A stretch of 64,000 bases of DNA from Paucilactobacillus wasatchensis (lineage in GTDB: Bacteria > Bacillota > Bacilli > Lactobacillales > Lactobacillaceae). The notes beneath the pieces were generated by a model, which had not been told where the DNA came from, ran no database searches, and was given only the letters and a program-made list of their open reading frames with translations. The stretch spans positions 62,001 through 126,000 of the forward strand of contig NZ_AWTT01000001.1 in NCBI RefSeq assembly GCF_000876205.1. The letters are read 5' to 3'. How positions within the stretch are numbered: position 1 is the stretch's first letter; every line of letters starts with the position of its first letter. Shown here piece after piece: positions 56,229 to 64,000 of the stretch. The position numbers were made by a program, and so were the translations under genes.

Positions 56229-56640
56229 AGAGCGCGAACAACCACGGGTAGAAACCGTAACATAACGGTATCAGAAGTGATATGATTCGTCCTTTGAGTC
56301 ATGTTGCTTCTGATATTGTTATGTGAAGGCTTCTGTGGTTGTGAGCGCATTTCAGCTAGAGCGCAGAGAAACCACGGGTAGAAACCGTAACATAACGGTA
56401 TCAGAAGTGATATGATTCGTCCTTTGAGTCATGTTGCTTCTGATACTGTTATGTGAAGGCTTCTGTGGTTGTGAGCGCATTTCAGCTAGAGCGCAGAGAA
56501 ACCACGGGTAGAAACCGTAACATAACGGTATCAGAAGTGATATGATTCGTCCTTTGAATCATGTTGCTTCTGATATTGTTATGTGGAGGCTTCTGTGGTT
56601 GTGAGCGCGTTTCAGCCAGAGCGCAGAGAAACCTAAATTA
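56229..56640 (-). repeat. 130-bp tandem array of three complete reverse-oriented elements
   Basis: Units start at 56229, 56358 and 56488 with AGAGCGC and run to GAGCGCATTT. They are almost identical. Each folds: AACCACGGGTAGAAACC pairs with GGCTTCTGTGGTT across bulges, AACGGTATCAGAAGTGAT pairs with GCTTCTGATATTGTT. A fourth unit is broken off at 56618-56640. Unlike the forward arrays, every unit here is complete. Confidence 0.85.
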
Positions 56641-56701
56641 TCATAAGCATGAGCATCGGTTGCCATTTACTAAGGTCATAATATCTAACAGCTATAGACG
56701 A

Positions 56702-58777
56702 TCACTTATCCAATAAAAGTCTCGTTGCCAACAACCTAAACTGACCGGGAGTTAACCCCTCAGTGCTTTTAAATATTCTGATCATATATGCCTCAGAACT
56801 AAAACCACAACGTTGTGCTACCTGTCTTAGTGCCATTGTTGGATACCTAATTAGTAATAATTTTGTTTCAGCAATTATATACATAGCTAGTGCGCGGCGC
56901 GGCGTAGTATTGTACACGTCACTGAAAGTCTGCAGTACATACTGAACACTGTAATTAGTCATACCTGCCAATGAAGTGTTCGTTAATGGGCTATCAAATT
57001 TGTTGTATATGATATCCAGAACTGATTTGGCTATTTTTTGTTTATTCACCTCAAGTTTGCTATTTGTATATGGCTTCAGCATAGAAACAAATTTTTCCAC
57101 AAGTTTTGAAGCTTCTAAATTACTTGTATAATTCCTGCGAAATTTAATATTATATTTCCGAATATAGGCAAATAACTCAGCACTTAAAACTGGAATGTAC
57201 AGCACTCGCTGGTCCTTGGCAAGAGACAACATTTCACGTACTTTAGCACCTGAAAAAATTAAATAACTGGTTTGCCAAACTGAAGATTCTGCATGCCAAG
57301 TAAAGCTCACATTAGATTCAACTAAAATTCCTTGACCAACTCTAAGTTGCACCTGCCTATTTGATAGCGTAATTTGCCCTACACCTGCATCACTTTGAAG
57401 CCAATAGTAGTACGGTACTCCATTTGACTTTGCTACTGACTGTTGGTTCCAGCTTTGTCCCATTTCGCTAATTGCAAATGGAAATCCAACTGAATTATAA
57501 CTAATTTTAACCTGACCATTGTGCTTTTTATTATCATTGACATAGTAGCCTGTTACATTAATATCATCATCCGTGCTGCCGTACAACCGATGCGATTTAT
57601 CATACCATTCTCCATGTTTGCCAAGCACCTTAATCTGTAAACGATACTCACCGACCGATAGTTTTGGTGATACATAACGCAATCCATCATTTGTCACTTG
57701 ACTATAAAAATCAATAGTAACTTCATGGACAACCGTATTGTCAGAATCAAACAAAGTGAGCAAAGCATATCCGCTGTGTGAATCAGTTCTACCAAAAACT
57801 CTAATATCCGTCCCTTCAAATTTAACCGTCATACTATCATTTTTCATTTTTCCCAGCCATGCTAATTTTTCTTTTTTTAATTTAACTTCTTCTTCATTGA
57901 ACCAATTCCAACTAGACCAAAATTCAGATATATTAAGTTTAGTTCCTGTCACTTTTATTGGCAGCCAAATGGAAGTCGTACAATCCAAAAACGGATAGGA
58001 TCTGCGATCACCAATATACATCGGGAAATCACCCTTGTTCGAATGTAATTTAAAAACAAACGAACTTTGCGAGTTATGTGTTAAAGTACCTGACGGGCAA
58101 AATGGACCCCTATATTCCCACGGTCCAATCAAACTATCTGCGCAATAATAATAATTATCATTTCGTTCCCAACTAGTTTTTTGTGATACCAACAAAAAAT
58201 AATGACCATTCTCCTTAAACATTGCAGGAGCTTCTGTTCCAGGGGCAATATTACTAATAATTTTTTCCTCTGCAAAATGACCATCTGCCGACAAACGATA
58301 GATATCACCCTCGTGTGTCAAAAGATAGTTTGTTCCATCATCATCGGTAAAACTCCCAATATGCCACATTTTAATAGGTTCACCATTAAATAATAACGGT
58401 CCCTTAAATACAAACGGTTCATCTAGACCGTCAGCAATAGCATATCCAACACAAGGATCAAATGTGCGCTCATCGTCAGTATGCATCATCATTACATATT
58501 GTCCATTTACCGTTCTAACTACTTTTGGTCGTTCACCAATCCGGTGAGGACCAAGCAACCCGTCTTTTTGTTTTTTTACCGCAAGGCCCATATAAGTCCA
58601 ATGTTCCAAATCTTCAGAACGATATCGAGTAAATCCCGCAAATTGCACACTATTTTCCAGCCTATATTCGCCAAAGAGATAAAAATAGTTGCCGTCTTTA
58701 ATTAGACACCCACCAGAAGAATTAACTACATTAGAATTTTGATCATACCGAGGAATTCCGTTAAATATAATTGGCAT
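56702..58777 (-). CDS. GH43-type glycosidase fused to an AraC-family regulator
   Basis: One 691-codon frame. Residues 1-300 are a five-bladed-propeller glycosidase near the exo-galactanase branch of GH43 (SGGCLIKDGNYFYLFGE, GERPKVVRTVNGQYVMMMH, GTEAPAMFKENGHYFLL, with Glu as likely acid). Residues about 310-415 resemble the carbohydrate-binding beta module attached to such enzymes. Residues about 425-525 form an AraC sensor domain (GQGILVESNVSFTWH). About 600-690 form a two-HTH AraC domain (LRQVAQRCGFSSEAYMIRIFKSTEG). No signal peptide, so it acts in the cytosol. The GH part may be a sugar sensor for the regulator, or both parts work. Confidence 0.85.
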   Translation of the reverse strand: MPIIFNGIPRYDQNSNVVNSSGGCLIKDGNYFYLFGEYRLENSVQFAGFTRYRSEDLEHWTYMGLAVKKQKDGLLGPHRIGERPKVVRTVNGQYVMMMHTDDERTFDPCVGYAIADGLDEPFVFKGPLLFNGEPIKMWHIGSFTDDDGTNYLLTHEGDIYRLSADGHFAEEKIISNIAPGTEAPAMFKENGHYFLLVSQKTSWERNDNYYYCADSLIGPWEYRGPFCPSGTLTHNSQSSFVFKLHSNKGDFPMYIGDRRSYPFLDCTTSIWLPIKVTGTKLNISEFWSSWNWFNEEEVKLKKEKLAWLGKMKNDSMTVKFEGTDIRVFGRTDSHSGYALLTLFDSDNTVVHEVTIDFYSQVTNDGLRYVSPKLSVGEYRLQIKVLGKHGEWYDKSHRLYGSTDDDINVTGYYVNDNKKHNGQVKISYNSVGFPFAISEMGQSWNQQSVAKSNGVPYYYWLQSDAGVGQITLSNRQVQLRVGQGILVESNVSFTWHAESSVWQTSYLIFSGAKVREMLSLAKDQRVLYIPVLSAELFAYIRKYNIKFRRNYTSNLEASKLVEKFVSMLKPYTNSKLEVNKQKIAKSVLDIIYNKFDSPLTNTSLAGMTNYSVQYVLQTFSDVYNTTPRRALAMYIIAETKLLLIRYPTMALRQVAQRCGFSSEAYMIRIFKSTEGLTPGQFRLLATRLLLDK

Positions 58778-59000
58778 GTCATTAACCTTCCTTTTTTTAC
58801 ACCACTCAGTTTTAAAAACATAAATATTAATTTATCTCCATACTACAGCAAAAACAATGTAGTTTACTGTCGAACTACACTGTTTTTAAACTAAAAATTA
58901 TTGATGAGTTTTTCCTCTTGCTGCGTAAGGAAAAATCATTTTAACACTTAACTAGCATGCCAAATTGCAGTTACTTACAAATTTATAAATTCATCTACTT

Positions 59001-60590
59001 CTATTCACTGTCTGCCTTATGATCGTTTTTCTTCCAAAATTCAATAGAATCATAATCAACACCCGTTAACTGTTCACATACAGCTTTAGTATTCGGTTCG
59101 ACTTCCGCCATACTACCTCCATCTTGCAAACGTGATAATTCACCTGCCAAAATATTGAAAGTTTTTTTACTTACATGGAATCTACTTGCAAAAAACATTG
59201 CAAGTAAAATCATGATCCCAACTCCACCGGATACAAGAAATAAAATCATGTGTGTTGCACTTGCAGGTTGTGCAACTGCTCCACCTGTCGATTGCCGGAA
59301 GCCCGCTAAATCAAGCAAATAACCAGCAACAACCGCAGCTAATCCTTGACTAATTTGATTAATAAACACCATTACTGAGGCAAATAAACCAGCCCTATTT
59401 TTCCCCGTCACTAATGTATCAATATCAGGGATAAATGGAAATACGTTCCAAGGAAGAAAATATAAAATATATAATCCGACTTCATAGCACAACATTCCTA
59501 TAACCAACCAAGCCATCATTCCCACTGGCTTTGTCATACCAACAAAAGCCCAATCCACAGCACTTAATAAAATAAGTGAGTAACCAAATAAATACAGAGC
59601 TCTAGGTGATATTTTTGTAACAATTATTCCCGCTAAAATTGTTACAGGAACAGAAACAATACTCAAAGACTGCAAGAATCCAGATGTACTTGTGGTCTTG
59701 CCTAGTACAAGCACTATATAGTAGACGAATGTTGTCGACCATAAAATTGTTGCAAAATAAGAACTCAGGTAAATACCCATATGTGTTCTAAAGCTTTTAA
59801 TCCTAAAGGTAGAAAAATAATTTTTTAATTCTGATTTTAATGTTGCTTTTTTACCATTATTATCTTCTAATGCCTGTGCCTCTAACTTTTTCGCCTCTGC
59901 TTTGGTCACAAAATGTTCCCACGTTGTTTTATAGGTAATCAAAACGAGAAAGAAAGTTACAACAGAAAACATAACTTGCATAATTAAATATGGTGTTGGT
60001 GAAGTCTTTGGGAAAAAGTGAAATAATTGTGCAGGTACAAACTGAGCTAGCATATTACCTAGGCCCGCAATAACCATTCGTGTCGTTGATAATTTTGTCC
60101 GCTCATTGTAGTCTTTTGTCATTTCATTTGGCAAAGTTTCCCAGGGAATTTGTAGTACTGACATAAGTACAGTGGTAACTAAATAAGTAATTAAGTAGTA
60201 CCAGTAATTCATTCCAGCAACCCATAAAGTTATGGCAATTAATACTGAGGGTGCTGCTGCCAAAATAAAAAGATGTCGTCTTCCAAAAATTCGACCAATT
60301 TTGTATTTATAAATATTATCTGAAATATTTCCCATAACGAGTGATGCCAGTCCATCAGCCACACGTCCAATTAGAAAAATCGTTGCACCTTGTCCAGCAG
60401 ACAATCCACAAAATGTTGTATAGAAAAATAGTAACCAAGCTCCAACTAACCCTTGCATAGAAATACTAAAAAAAGAAAAAACACCAAAGCCTAACGACCG
60501 GCCTATTCCAATTTTGCCACGTTTTTGATATATACTTTTCGAGGCATATTGATCCCAGCCATCATTAATATTAATTTTATTTTCATCCAT
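59001..60590 (-). CDS. GPH-family (MelB/XynP-like) glycoside:cation symporter
   Basis: This 529-residue protein has 12 membrane helices and the GPH signature GLSAGQGATIFLIGRVADGLASLVMG near the N-terminus, and GRRHLFILAA, PWETLPNEM. It should import glycosides or oligosaccharides with H+ or Na+. The C-terminus is a short cytosolic tail (about 50 residues), not a PTS EIIA domain. It lies between the GH115-like and GH43-AraC genes. Confidence 0.88.
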   Translation of the reverse strand: MDENKININDGWDQYASKSIYQKRGKIGIGRSLGFGVFSFFSISMQGLVGAWLLFFYTTFCGLSAGQGATIFLIGRVADGLASLVMGNISDNIYKYKIGRIFGRRHLFILAAAPSVLIAITLWVAGMNYWYYLITYLVTTVLMSVLQIPWETLPNEMTKDYNERTKLSTTRMVIAGLGNMLAQFVPAQLFHFFPKTSPTPYLIMQVMFSVVTFFLVLITYKTTWEHFVTKAEAKKLEAQALEDNNGKKATLKSELKNYFSTFRIKSFRTHMGIYLSSYFATILWSTTFVYYIVLVLGKTTSTSGFLQSLSIVSVPVTILAGIIVTKISPRALYLFGYSLILLSAVDWAFVGMTKPVGMMAWLVIGMLCYEVGLYILYFLPWNVFPFIPDIDTLVTGKNRAGLFASVMVFINQISQGLAAVVAGYLLDLAGFRQSTGGAVAQPASATHMILFLVSGGVGIMILLAMFFASRFHVSKKTFNILAGELSRLQDGGSMAEVEPNTKAVCEQLTGVDYDSIEFWKKNDHKADSE

Positions 60591-60621
60591 AGCCTAATTT
60601 TCCTTTCCTTAATCTGTAATT

Positions 60622-62669
60622 TTATGATTCATTAATTATTTGTTCTCTTAACTTACGAGCTATTTGATCATCTGATAAAGCTAAATGAGTATTTGAAAGT
60701 AACATAACCCGGGAATCAGAATTTTCCATTAAATAGTTTCTTTCCCACTTATCCTCATCTGAGCTATCACCAAGCACTCTCAAATAAGACCTTAATCTTC
60801 GTAATTTTATTGAATTCAATTCAATATTTGAATATGCATCATTGCAGAAGAAATCAAACCATTTTGACGAAGGATTATTCTGTCTCATTTTCAAAATTTC
60901 ATCATTTGATCTCATTGCTTCATCAGATTCCAAAAATGCATGAATTATTTCATCATTTTGATAAAAATGATAGGCCTTTATCGTTGCTCTTAGTGCGTGT
61001 AAAGAGCATGTCTGAACATTGATATCAAGCATAATATCATTATAAAAAACAGACTGATTATGTGGATCCATGATATCTTCATAAACCTGTACGGACTTTC
61101 TTTTAAGCTGATCCCAAGCATCATATTTTGTGCTAATTAATTCATCTATAATACTCAATTGTTTATCTATAGCAACGTCCCCTGTCAACCAATTCATTTC
61201 TTCCAGTTGTAAGGAGTGTCCCATCCAGGATTTAATTAGTTTGCGAACTATATATGTTGCAAACTCATCCCCTGCTTTTTCATCAGCATTGGGGCCATAC
61301 TGAATTGATGCCTTAAAATAATCCTCATAAATTTTGCTTACTTGAGTATGTGATTCATCATAATATCGGTGAACATATTCAGTGATAATTTCTGCATTGG
61401 AGCGACTCCGATACTCACTACGCCAAGACTGAGCTACTTCTCGGATGAATAAGATATGTGGTTTCACATTGCCAACGTTAATTAACTCTAAAGTATCCAT
61501 ATTTGCTTGACGAACTTTACTTAGTTCTTCCGATACAAATTGTGGACTGTTAGGAAGTAGCGTCAAAAAACTTGATGCCTGTAAATCATGAAAAGTTACA
61601 TGATAGTATATTCCTCGTTTACGTTTAGCAGTATTGGGAATGCTAAGTACTGGTGAACGAGGGTTATCATCGCCTTGTCGCCTGGAAACCATTTTTCCAT
61701 AGCCACTATCTGCCCATATCTCAATTACATCAGAAGGTAATCTTAATAAATCATCGTTAAAGAGTGCTGTTAATTCCCCATAAATGTTTATGACACATTG
61801 CGCACCTGGATCCAATTCTTGAACCATGTCATATTGCATTTTGATCACATCATTGATTACATCAGCTTTTTCTTTATTAGTCCACGTATGGTTTTGGTCT
61901 TCGAGCCAAAATGGTCGATCTCCTTGTCCACGGAAACCGAGACCATATAACACAGCAGTTCCACGCTGTTCAGTTATACTATCGCGCCACAGTTTTTTAA
62001 ATAGTTTTGGATATTTAAGGTATGATGCTTCTAGGTCGGGATAAACTCTTGCAAACATTTCAGCACCCAGAGGCTCTGCGTGGTGATGGGCTATAGTTAA
62101 TCCCATCGCCTGAGCTCCTTTTCTGTGGTATTTACTTTCCTTATCTGTTCCCGGAATTATTAAATTTCCACCTAACCGTAGTAACGTCTCGTAGATTCTG
62201 TCCCAAACATACTCATTGGAATCATGGTCCTGCCATTTTGTCAGCAATAATTCATCGTTGACAAACCATCCCCTATATTTGGTTTTATAATTAGCTAAAT
62301 GTTGGTCAAAATTATTCCAAATAATTTTATCGCTTTTTTTTCTCGTTTGTCCATGAAGTACCAAAAGTCATCAACTTTCAGCACGTTTCGTGAAATTGAT
62401 AACACACCATACATCAGTCCCAGTTGAGTAGCCGATACAATCTCAACTCGCTGTTGACTAACAAAATGAACAGTGAAGTCATCATCCTTTTCTCCATTGG
62501 CAATTTCTTTTTTCTCTAAAATAATCTCATTCTTTGAGCCGTGACTAGTTACCACTTTACGAATATCTCTTTGTAAAATACTTACTGCATTTTTTAATAC
62601 TGATTCTTCTGGATGTTCTGTCACCACAGTAGTATTAAGACTAATTTCAAACACTTGATTAACATCCAT
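60622..62669 (-). pseudogene. GH115-like alpha-glucuronidase, frameshifted at A8
   Basis: The 5' frame (62669-62295) gives the alpha/beta N-terminal domain (VFEISLNTTVV... VLKVDDFWYFMD). The 3' frame (62364-60622) gives the catalytic part, with YRGWFVNDE, LLRLGGNLIIPGT, GLTIAHHHAEP, WRDSITEQRG and YGLGFRGQGDRPFW, the GH115 pattern. The frames switch at a run of eight A on the coding strand (62334-62341); nine A would join them as one protein of about 680 residues, short for GH115. GH115 enzymes remove glucuronic acid from xylan or arabinogalactan. It could be slippery, phase-variable or an assembly error. Confidence 0.72.
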
Positions 62670-62714
62670 TTAAGTTCCACTCCTCCTCAATATAATTTTC
62701 CTAGGATGATTTCA

Positions 62715-62729
62715 TGATAGCGCTTACCA
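62715..62729 (-). promoter_or_regulatory. candidate cre (CcpA) site before the GH115 operon
   Basis: TGATAGCGCTTACCA fits the cre consensus with one mismatch in the core and lies about 50 bases upstream of the GH115-like start. Repression by preferred sugars is expected for such a locus. Confidence 0.55.
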
Positions 62730-62925
62730 TTTGTGCTTCCAATGCACTAGTTTATGCAGTAATTGCACTAGTTACTTTTTTTAGGTGTATTTTTAAAATA
62801 CTGATTTTAATAAACTACTGATAGTTACCTCAGATTTAGGCTCTATAATTAAATTGTCGAAATTTGATTGCAGACGCAGTACCTGCCGTGTAACATTGGC
62901 TTTTCACGTTTTATTTTAATTGCCG

Positions 62926-63054
62926 AAACGTGCTCAGCAACCACAGAAACTTCCGTGTAACATAAAAAGGACCTGAACCAAATTCAAAATACGAATCTGA
63001 TTCAGGTCCTTTTCACGTTACACTCCAGTTTCTAATCGCGGTTGTTCACACTCT
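62926..63054 (+). repeat. complete hairpin element at the copB stop
   Basis: AAACGTG to CACTCT. The arm GTGTAACATAAAAAGGACCTG pairs with the opposite CAGGTCCTTTTCACGTTAC across AAATTCAAAATACGAATCTG. Outer CAGCAACCACAG pairs with GCGGTTGTTCACA. Bases 62873-62905 hold a truncated partial unit. Its last two bases fall in the stop codon of the ATPase gene. Confidence 0.87.
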
Positions 63055-64000
63055 ACATTTTAAGCGTCATCGCATTCATCGCCACGATAATCGTTGAAAG
63101 CGACATAATCAATGCTCCAACTGCTGGGCTTAATACTATTCCGATTCCTGCCAGCACACCAGCTGCTAGTGGGATTGCAATAATGTTATAACCGGCACCC
63201 CACCACAGATTTTGCACCATCTTGCGGTTTGTTGCCCTTGCTAGATTTAAGAAGTTCAAAATATCTTTTGGATTACTCTTTACTAAAATCACGTCTGCCG
63301 AGTCAATTGCCACGTCCGTCCCCGCACCAATTGCGACTCCAATATTGGCTCGTGCCAAACTAGGGGCATCGTTAATTCCGTCACCAACCATCATTACCTG
63401 ATGACCATTTGCTTGGTACTCACGCACAATCTTTTCCTTATCCTCTGGTTTCAGATTGGCTTCGACAGTTAACTCGCCTAACTGCGCGGCAACCTGTTTT
63501 GCAGCCGGTTCATTATCCCCCGTCAACATAACTGGTTGAATACCCATCTGATGTAATTGAGCGATAAATGCTTTAGCTGCTGGCTTAATTTGATCACCTT
63601 GTGCAATCAACCCCAGGGCTCTGCCATCACTAATCAAATAACTCACTGAATTTCCTGCAGACGCTAATTGCTTAAATTCACCCTGATCAAACTCAATCTG
63701 TTGTTTTTCAAGATAGTCAGCCGTCACAATTGAATAGCTCTGACCAGCAACTTTCCCGTTCAAGCCGACACCCTGAACTGCTTCGACATCACTGACTTCA
63801 GTTAGTTCAATTTGTTGTTCCTTGGCAGCAGTCAGAATTCCAGTTGCCAATGGGTGGCTTGAATTTGATTCCAGGCTCGCAAATAATTGCAACACTTGTT
63901 TGGCGGAAGTATCTGTCTGCAATGCCTTAACTTGATCAACTTTAAAAACACCTTCAGTTAAGGTACCTGTTTTGTCCATTAACACGGTATCAACATGCTT
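63053..64000 (-). CDS. copB: CopB-like P1B-type copper/heavy-metal ATPase, 5' part outside window
   Basis: Only the C-terminal 315 codons are here, open to the right edge. The phosphorylation site DKTGTLT, HP dipeptide (SSHPLA), TGDN, GDGINDAPSLARANIG and the last two helices with NLWWGAGYNIIAIPLAAGVLA and MSLSTIIVAMNA are visible. The final motif MSxSTxxVAxNA belongs to the CopB rather than the CopA group. It exports copper or silver. Stop codon TAG adjoins a repeat element. Confidence 0.85.
   Translation of the reverse strand, partial: KHVDTVLMDKTGTLTEGVFKVDQVKALQTDTSAKQVLQLFASLESNSSHPLATGILTAAKEQQIELTEVSDVEAVQGVGLNGKVAGQSYSIVTADYLEKQQIEFDQGEFKQLASAGNSVSYLISDGRALGLIAQGDQIKPAAKAFIAQLHQMGIQPVMLTGDNEPAAKQVAAQLGELTVEANLKPEDKEKIVREYQANGHQVMMVGDGINDAPSLARANIGVAIGAGTDVAIDSADVILVKSNPKDILNFLNLARATNRKMVQNLWWGAGYNIIAIPLAAGVLAGIGIVLSPAVGALIMSLSTIIVAMNAMTLKM

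Overview
The window reads as chromosome from a low-to-moderate GC Firmicute of the Lactobacillaceae. Supporting signs are T-box leaders, KxYKxGKxW and LPxTG surface proteins, DUF4767, DUF1129 and DUF951 proteins, an IMP dehydrogenase without CBS domains, and the block rsmG-noc-parA-parB-DUF951-ychF-DUF1129 that usually lies near oriC in this family. The genus cannot be fixed from the sequence. Most genes are on the minus strand.

Layout. 0-8.8 kb: a partial DUF4767 lipoprotein, gpmA, an AI-2E family permease, cfa, azlCD, a GNAT acetyltransferase, dacA and its histidine kinase. 8.8-10.4 kb: the matching response regulator, split from its kinase by a repeat array. 10.4-22.1 kb: a frameshifted Ser-rich protein, then an exopolysaccharide locus read leftward (LCP ligase, wzz, BY-kinase, PHP phosphatase, priming transferase, GT4, wzy, CDP-alcohol transferase, wzx, tagD, rfbB). 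22.6-25.3 kb: glutamate-cysteine ligase, a DJ-1/PfpI protein and a 48-residue membrane peptide. 25.3-26.2 kb: two copies of an Fst/par-like type I toxin-antitoxin cassette. 26.2-28.0 kb: divergent comK-like and ComX/SigH-like genes and tRNA-Asn. 28.1-31.5 kb: a decayed accessory-Sec/adhesin locus. 31.8-36.2 kb: guaB, a broken adenine deaminase and a purine permease. 36.4-42.4 kb: the oriC-proximal block. 42.8-45.1 kb: nucleoside hydrolase and CNT transporter. 46-49.2 kb: a large LRR surface protein. 49.7-56.2 kb: a broken flavin oxidoreductase, T-box-thrS, asd and a T-box amino acid permease. 56.7-62.7 kb: a sugar-utilisation locus (GH43-AraC fusion, GPH symporter, frameshifted GH115-like gene). 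The right edge holds part of a CopB-like ATPase.

The most striking feature is a family of about 120-bp structured intergenic elements that I cannot match to a named family. The forward form starts AAACGTG (or AAATGTG) and ends CACTCT. It folds into one long interrupted hairpin. Arm sequences differ from locus to locus but stay paired, while the termini and internal bulges (CTAACG opposite CCACG) are kept. There are about fifteen complete copies. Several end an array whose earlier units are truncated 5' halves (periods 98, 99, 100 and 83-84 bp). Two arrays hold complete copies in tandem. The CACTCT end repeatedly sits on, or within a few bases of, the stop codon of a converging gene and in places supplies its last codons.

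The second notable system is the toxin-antitoxin pair. It has a TTG-initiated 32-residue Fst-like peptide coupled to a leader ORF, a hairpin terminator, a dispersed direct repeat covering the toxin start, and a strong convergent promoter for an antisense RNA of about 60 nt. The second copy has an 8-nt deletion in the toxin. Gene decay is common: nonsense codons in secA2 and the flavin oxidoreductase, a small deletion in ade, homopolymer frameshifts in the GH115-like and Ser-rich genes, and an adhesin-glycosyltransferase deletion fusion.
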